A DNA stretch of 64,000 nt, from NCBI RefSeq assembly GCF_003248605.1, contig NZ_QFPF01000002.1, positions 1 to 64,000 on the forward strand, read 5' to 3'. The position numbers and the translations under genes were made by a program. The stretch comes from Microbacterium sp. GTDB lineage: Bacteria > Actinomycetota > Actinomycetes > Actinomycetales > Microbacteriaceae. The notes beneath the pieces are model-generated. The model made no database searches. It was not told where the DNA came from and saw only the letters and a program-made list of their open reading frames with translations. Below are positions 61,437 to 64,000 of the stretch, in pieces; position 1 is the first letter of the stretch, and each line of letters begins with the position of its first letter.

Positions 61437-61901
61437 ATGCTCCCACCCGCGCCCACGGACCTCGCAGCGATGCGCCGCGCATTGTCGCTCGCGCAGGGCG
61501 CGGCCGAGGGGGGCGACATCCCCGTGGGTGCGGTCGTGCTGGACGCGGCGGGGACGGTGATCGCCGAGGGTGCGAACCTGCGGGAGGTCACCGGCGACCC
61601 GACCGCCCATGCCGAAGTCGTCGCGCTGCGCCGTGCCGCGGCATCCCTCGGCTCCTGGAATCTCGCGGGCTGCACGCTCGTGGTGACGCTCGAGCCCTGC
61701 GTGATGTGCGCGGGCGCCGCGCTGCAGGCGCACGTCTCGCGAGTCGTGTTCGGGGCGTGGGATGAGAAGGCCGGGGCGGCGGGCTCCGTCTATGACGTCG
61801 TGCGGGATCGGCGGCTGCCCTCGCGCGCCGAGGTGGTGGGCGGGGTGTGCGAGGCCGAATCCGCCGCGCTGCTCGGGGCGTTCTTCTCGTCGCGCCGCTA
61901 G
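61437..61901 (+). CDS. tadA: tRNA-specific adenosine deaminase
   Basis: A 154-aa zinc deaminase with TAHAEVVAL and LEPCVMCAGA, the TadA hallmarks (RRAAASLGSWNLAG and FGAWDEKAGAAGS are also typical). It converts A34 to inosine in tRNA-Arg. AGGAGG lies 6 nt before ATG 61437. The promoter overlaps the palindrome at 61378-61405. Convergent with the alpha/beta hydrolase gene. Confidence 0.92.
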   Translation: MLPPAPTDLAAMRRALSLAQGAAEGGDIPVGAVVLDAAGTVIAEGANLREVTGDPTAHAEVVALRRAAASLGSWNLAGCTLVVTLEPCVMCAGAALQAHVSRVVFGAWDEKAGAAGSVYDVVRDRRLPSRAEVVGGVCEAESAALLGAFFSSRR

Positions 61902-61914
61902 CTCACGGGGGGGA

Positions 61915-63027
61915 TCAGTCGGCCGAGCGAAGGATGATCGCCTCGGTCGGCGGCGCGGGGTCCGCCGGCCGGTCGACGTAGCCGATGACCTGGAGCAGGG
62001 CCCGCCGCACCTCGGCGGGCCGCTCGAGGTGCGCGCTGTGGCCCACACCCTCGAGAGCGAGCTCGGCGACCTCTCCGCCGGCTGCCGTGTAGGCGGTCAG
62101 CACGTCGCGGGTCTGCGAGACCATCGGTTGGGCCGGCGCGACGTCTTCGCCCGGCCAGCCGGGAATGATGCCGAGAGCTCCGAGGTGGTTCAGATCGAAG
62201 AACGACGCGTCCGACACGATCGCGTCGAGTGTGCCGTGCACCCAGAGGATGGGCGGCTTCGGGTCGAGGTCGACGATGCCCGACACGTCGAAGTTGCCGG
62301 GCGCCATCGTGTTGAGCACGCCGCTGGGTCCGGGCGCGAATCCCGGCCAGTCCTCACTCGCCACCGAGTCGCCCGGATAGTTGCCCGACGCCGTCGAGGT
62401 GGTGAGCATGGATTCGACCCAGACGTCCTCGTGCTCGCTCGCGTACCCCTCGGCGACGTACGAGCCGCGGAAGACGCTGCGGGGCGAGGTCGGCGCGTCC
62501 GCCGTGCGATCGTGCGAGGCCAGGCGTGCGACGAAGTCGGGGTTCGCTCCGCCCGCCCCGGTGCCGGCGTCGTCGTCGGTGAGGCGCGAGCCGTCGCGAC
62601 GTGTGCCGCCGAAGCCGTAGGGCGAGACGGGGGACTGCAGGGTCAGGCTGAGCGCACCGTGGTCGATGGCGTACTGCATCACGACGCCGCCACCCATGGA
62701 CCAGCCCATCAGGTGCGCCGACTCGATGCCGAGCGCCTCGAGGGTGGCGTGCACGTCGTCGCTGAAGTCCCGGACGCCGCGAGTGGCGTCGACGGGGGCG
62801 TTCTCGGTGCCGCCGAATCCGCGCAGGTCGATGGCGATCACCCGCAGGTCGTGCGGCAGGTCCTGCATCAGCTCCTGCCAGAAGAGACTCGACGAGACAT
62901 TGCCGTGCACGAGCACGAGCGTCTTGTCGGGGGTCGTCGCGGGATCGTCCCCCTCGCGCTCGAGGATGTTCACGGCGAGACCCGGGGTCTCGATCATGCG
63001 GGCGGTGATGCCGTCGAAGAGCGTCAT
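61915..63027 (-). CDS. Alpha/beta hydrolase
   Basis: A 370-aa alpha/beta hydrolase larger than usual. VLVHGNVSSSLFW gives the oxyanion hole, MGWSMGGG the nucleophile elbow, WVHGTLDAIVSD the Asp and GVGHSAHLERP the His. An insert of about 100 residues (VSPYGFGGTRRDGSRLTDDD onward) forms a lid. Similar proteins are annotated as lipases or esterases. No signal peptide. Substrate unknown. Confidence 0.85.
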   Translation of the reverse strand: MTLFDGITARMIETPGLAVNILEREGDDPATTPDKTLVLVHGNVSSSLFWQELMQDLPHDLRVIAIDLRGFGGTENAPVDATRGVRDFSDDVHATLEALGIESAHLMGWSMGGGVVMQYAIDHGALSLTLQSPVSPYGFGGTRRDGSRLTDDDAGTGAGGANPDFVARLASHDRTADAPTSPRSVFRGSYVAEGYASEHEDVWVESMLTTSTASGNYPGDSVASEDWPGFAPGPSGVLNTMAPGNFDVSGIVDLDPKPPILWVHGTLDAIVSDASFFDLNHLGALGIIPGWPGEDVAPAQPMVSQTRDVLTAYTAAGGEVAELALEGVGHSAHLERPAEVRRALLQVIGYVDRPADPAPPTEAIILRSAD

Positions 63028-63136
63028 GGTGCGGTCCTCCCTCGGGGCGGCGGAGCCCCAGAGGCGATCCTAGACGTCCCGCGCGCCCGCGTCCGGGGGC
63101 ATGATGCGGCGCAGGCCGGAATCATAGGATGCTGTC

Positions 63137-63982
63137 ATGTCGACGCCCCCGAACGTCCCGCTGCCGCCCGTCGCGATCCTGGGGGCGGGGTCCATGGGCG
63201 GAGCGATTCTCGAGGGCCTCGTCGCCTCGGGGATCGCGCCGCACGTCGTCGTGACCAATCGCTCGCGCGCCAAGGCCGCGACCCTCGAGGGTCGGTCCGG
63301 AGTGGAGAGCATCGCGCTCGAGGTCGAGCAGGGGGGCAATCTCCGCGCCGCGGCGGGCGCCGACGTCGTGCTCATCGGGGTCAAGCCCGCGATGGTGTCG
63401 GATCTGCTGCGCGAGATCGCACCCGTCCTGCGGCCCGGGACCGTCGTCGTGAGCCTGGCCGCGGGAGTGTCCCTGGGGACGATCGAGCGGGCTCTCGACG
63501 ACCGTGCGGCCGCGATGCGGGCGATGCCCAACACGCCCGCGGTCGTGCGCAAGGCGGTCACGGGACTGAGCGCGGCGGCGACGGTCACCTCGGATCAGCG
63601 CGCCCTCGTCCGGCGGCTGTTCGAGACGTGCGGGGTCGTGATCGAGGTGCCCGAGACGCAGATCGATGCGCTGTCGACGATCTCGGGCTCGGGTCCCGCG
63701 TACGTCTACCTGCTCATCGAGCAGCTCACCCTCGCCGCGGTCGGCAAGGGCTTCGCCGTGGCCGACGCGCGCCTGATGGCCGAGCAGACCTTCATCGGCG
63801 CGGGCGCGCTGCTGGCCGCGTCGGGTGTGGATCCCGCGGAGCTGCGCCGCCGCGTGACGAGTCCGAAGGGCACCACCGAGCGCGCCGTCGCCGTGCTCGA
63901 ACAGGCCCGCCTGGACGAGGTCTTCACCCGGGCGACCGACGCTGCGCTCGCCCGGGCGCGGGAGCTGGCCGCGGGGGCCTGA
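63137..63982 (+). CDS. proC: Pyrroline-5-carboxylate reductase
   Basis: A 281-aa reductase. VAILGAGSMGGAILEGL is the NADPH fold, MRAMPNTPA the family motif, and ISGSGPAYVYLLIEQL lies in the dimerisation domain, with SPKGTTERAVAVLE near the C-terminus. It catalyses the last step of proline synthesis. TAGGAT-N6-ATG supports the start. Complete within the window; 18 bp of sequence follow. Confidence 0.94.
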   Translation: MSTPPNVPLPPVAILGAGSMGGAILEGLVASGIAPHVVVTNRSRAKAATLEGRSGVESIALEVEQGGNLRAAAGADVVLIGVKPAMVSDLLREIAPVLRPGTVVVSLAAGVSLGTIERALDDRAAAMRAMPNTPAVVRKAVTGLSAAATVTSDQRALVRRLFETCGVVIEVPETQIDALSTISGSGPAYVYLLIEQLTLAAVGKGFAVADARLMAEQTFIGAGALLAASGVDPAELRRRVTSPKGTTERAVAVLEQARLDEVFTRATDAALARARELAAGA

Positions 63983-64000
63983 GCCTGCCGCGGGGGGTCA

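Noticed and set aside
1-64000. tRNA, rRNA, insertion sequences, prophage genes
   Set aside because: I looked for tRNA T-arm patterns, transposase and integrase motifs and terminal repeats and found nothing convincing; a tRNA or transposon scan would settle it.

Overview
The window is chromosomal DNA from a GC-rich actinobacterium, most likely a Microbacteriaceae member such as Microbacterium. The support is a GC content of roughly 70% by eye, strong G/C third-position bias, DtxR/IdeR-type iron box, WXG100-type small protein, DUF1918 and DUF1992 proteins, SbcCD, and a recurrent 5' architecture in which a TANNNT-like -10 lies 6-7 nt before the start codon (leaderless transcripts). Genes are tightly packed and often overlap by 4 bp. 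I saw no tRNA, rRNA, CRISPR array, insertion sequence or prophage. The genus is inference from style and family content, not a database match.

Layout: 1-147 holds the 5' end of a truncated gene, followed by an 11-bp tandem repeat (251-327). 370-8651 holds a DUF1992 protein, a multi-pass membrane protein, a two-component system, a frameshifted membrane/molybdopterin oxidoreductase, and a convergent three-gene operon (epimerase, GT2, DUF2064). 8733-16482 is mixed housekeeping: reductases, MerR, a PQQ sugar dehydrogenase lipoprotein, a VOC gene broken by an in-frame stop, a siderophore-interacting protein under an iron box, a DNA glycosylase, and an orphan winged-helix regulator preceded by a leaderless Cys-rich small ORF.

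The centrepiece is 16873-36479. A CE7 acetyl esterase, a sugar-binding lipoprotein with two CUT1 permeases, a GH95 alpha-L-fucosidase, a ROK regulator, a GH42 beta-galactosidase, a YicI-like GH31 alpha-xylosidase and a GH1 beta-glucosidase are followed by a complete non-phosphorylative L-fucose pathway: D-threo-aldose/L-fucose dehydrogenase, fuconolactonase, L-fuconate dehydratase, SDR dehydrogenase, FAH-family diketo-acid hydrolase and a FadR-type regulator. The enzyme set matches, bond by bond, the side chain of acetylated fucogalacto-xyloglucan (Ac, Fuc, Gal, Xyl, Glc). The glycosidases have no signal peptides, so intact oligosaccharides are probably imported and dismantled in the cytoplasm, with fucose ending as pyruvate plus lactate. 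Two operator families tie the locus together: ACATC(C/G)GATGT at three promoters, linking the import promoter to the fucose pathway, and TTGTTTC-N7-GACAAAAT at two promoters.

36507-63982 returns to core functions: DUF1622, two small acidic proteins, hydrolases, an MFS exporter, a NUDIX enzyme, SbcD/SbcC, nucleoside salvage enzymes, a second two-component system, an APH-like kinase, a secreted Pro/Ala-rich protein, NAD synthetase, a TM0106-type RecB/helicase, uracil phosphoribosyltransferase, a WXG100/effector-like operon, TadA behind a perfect 28-bp palindrome, an alpha/beta hydrolase, and ProC.
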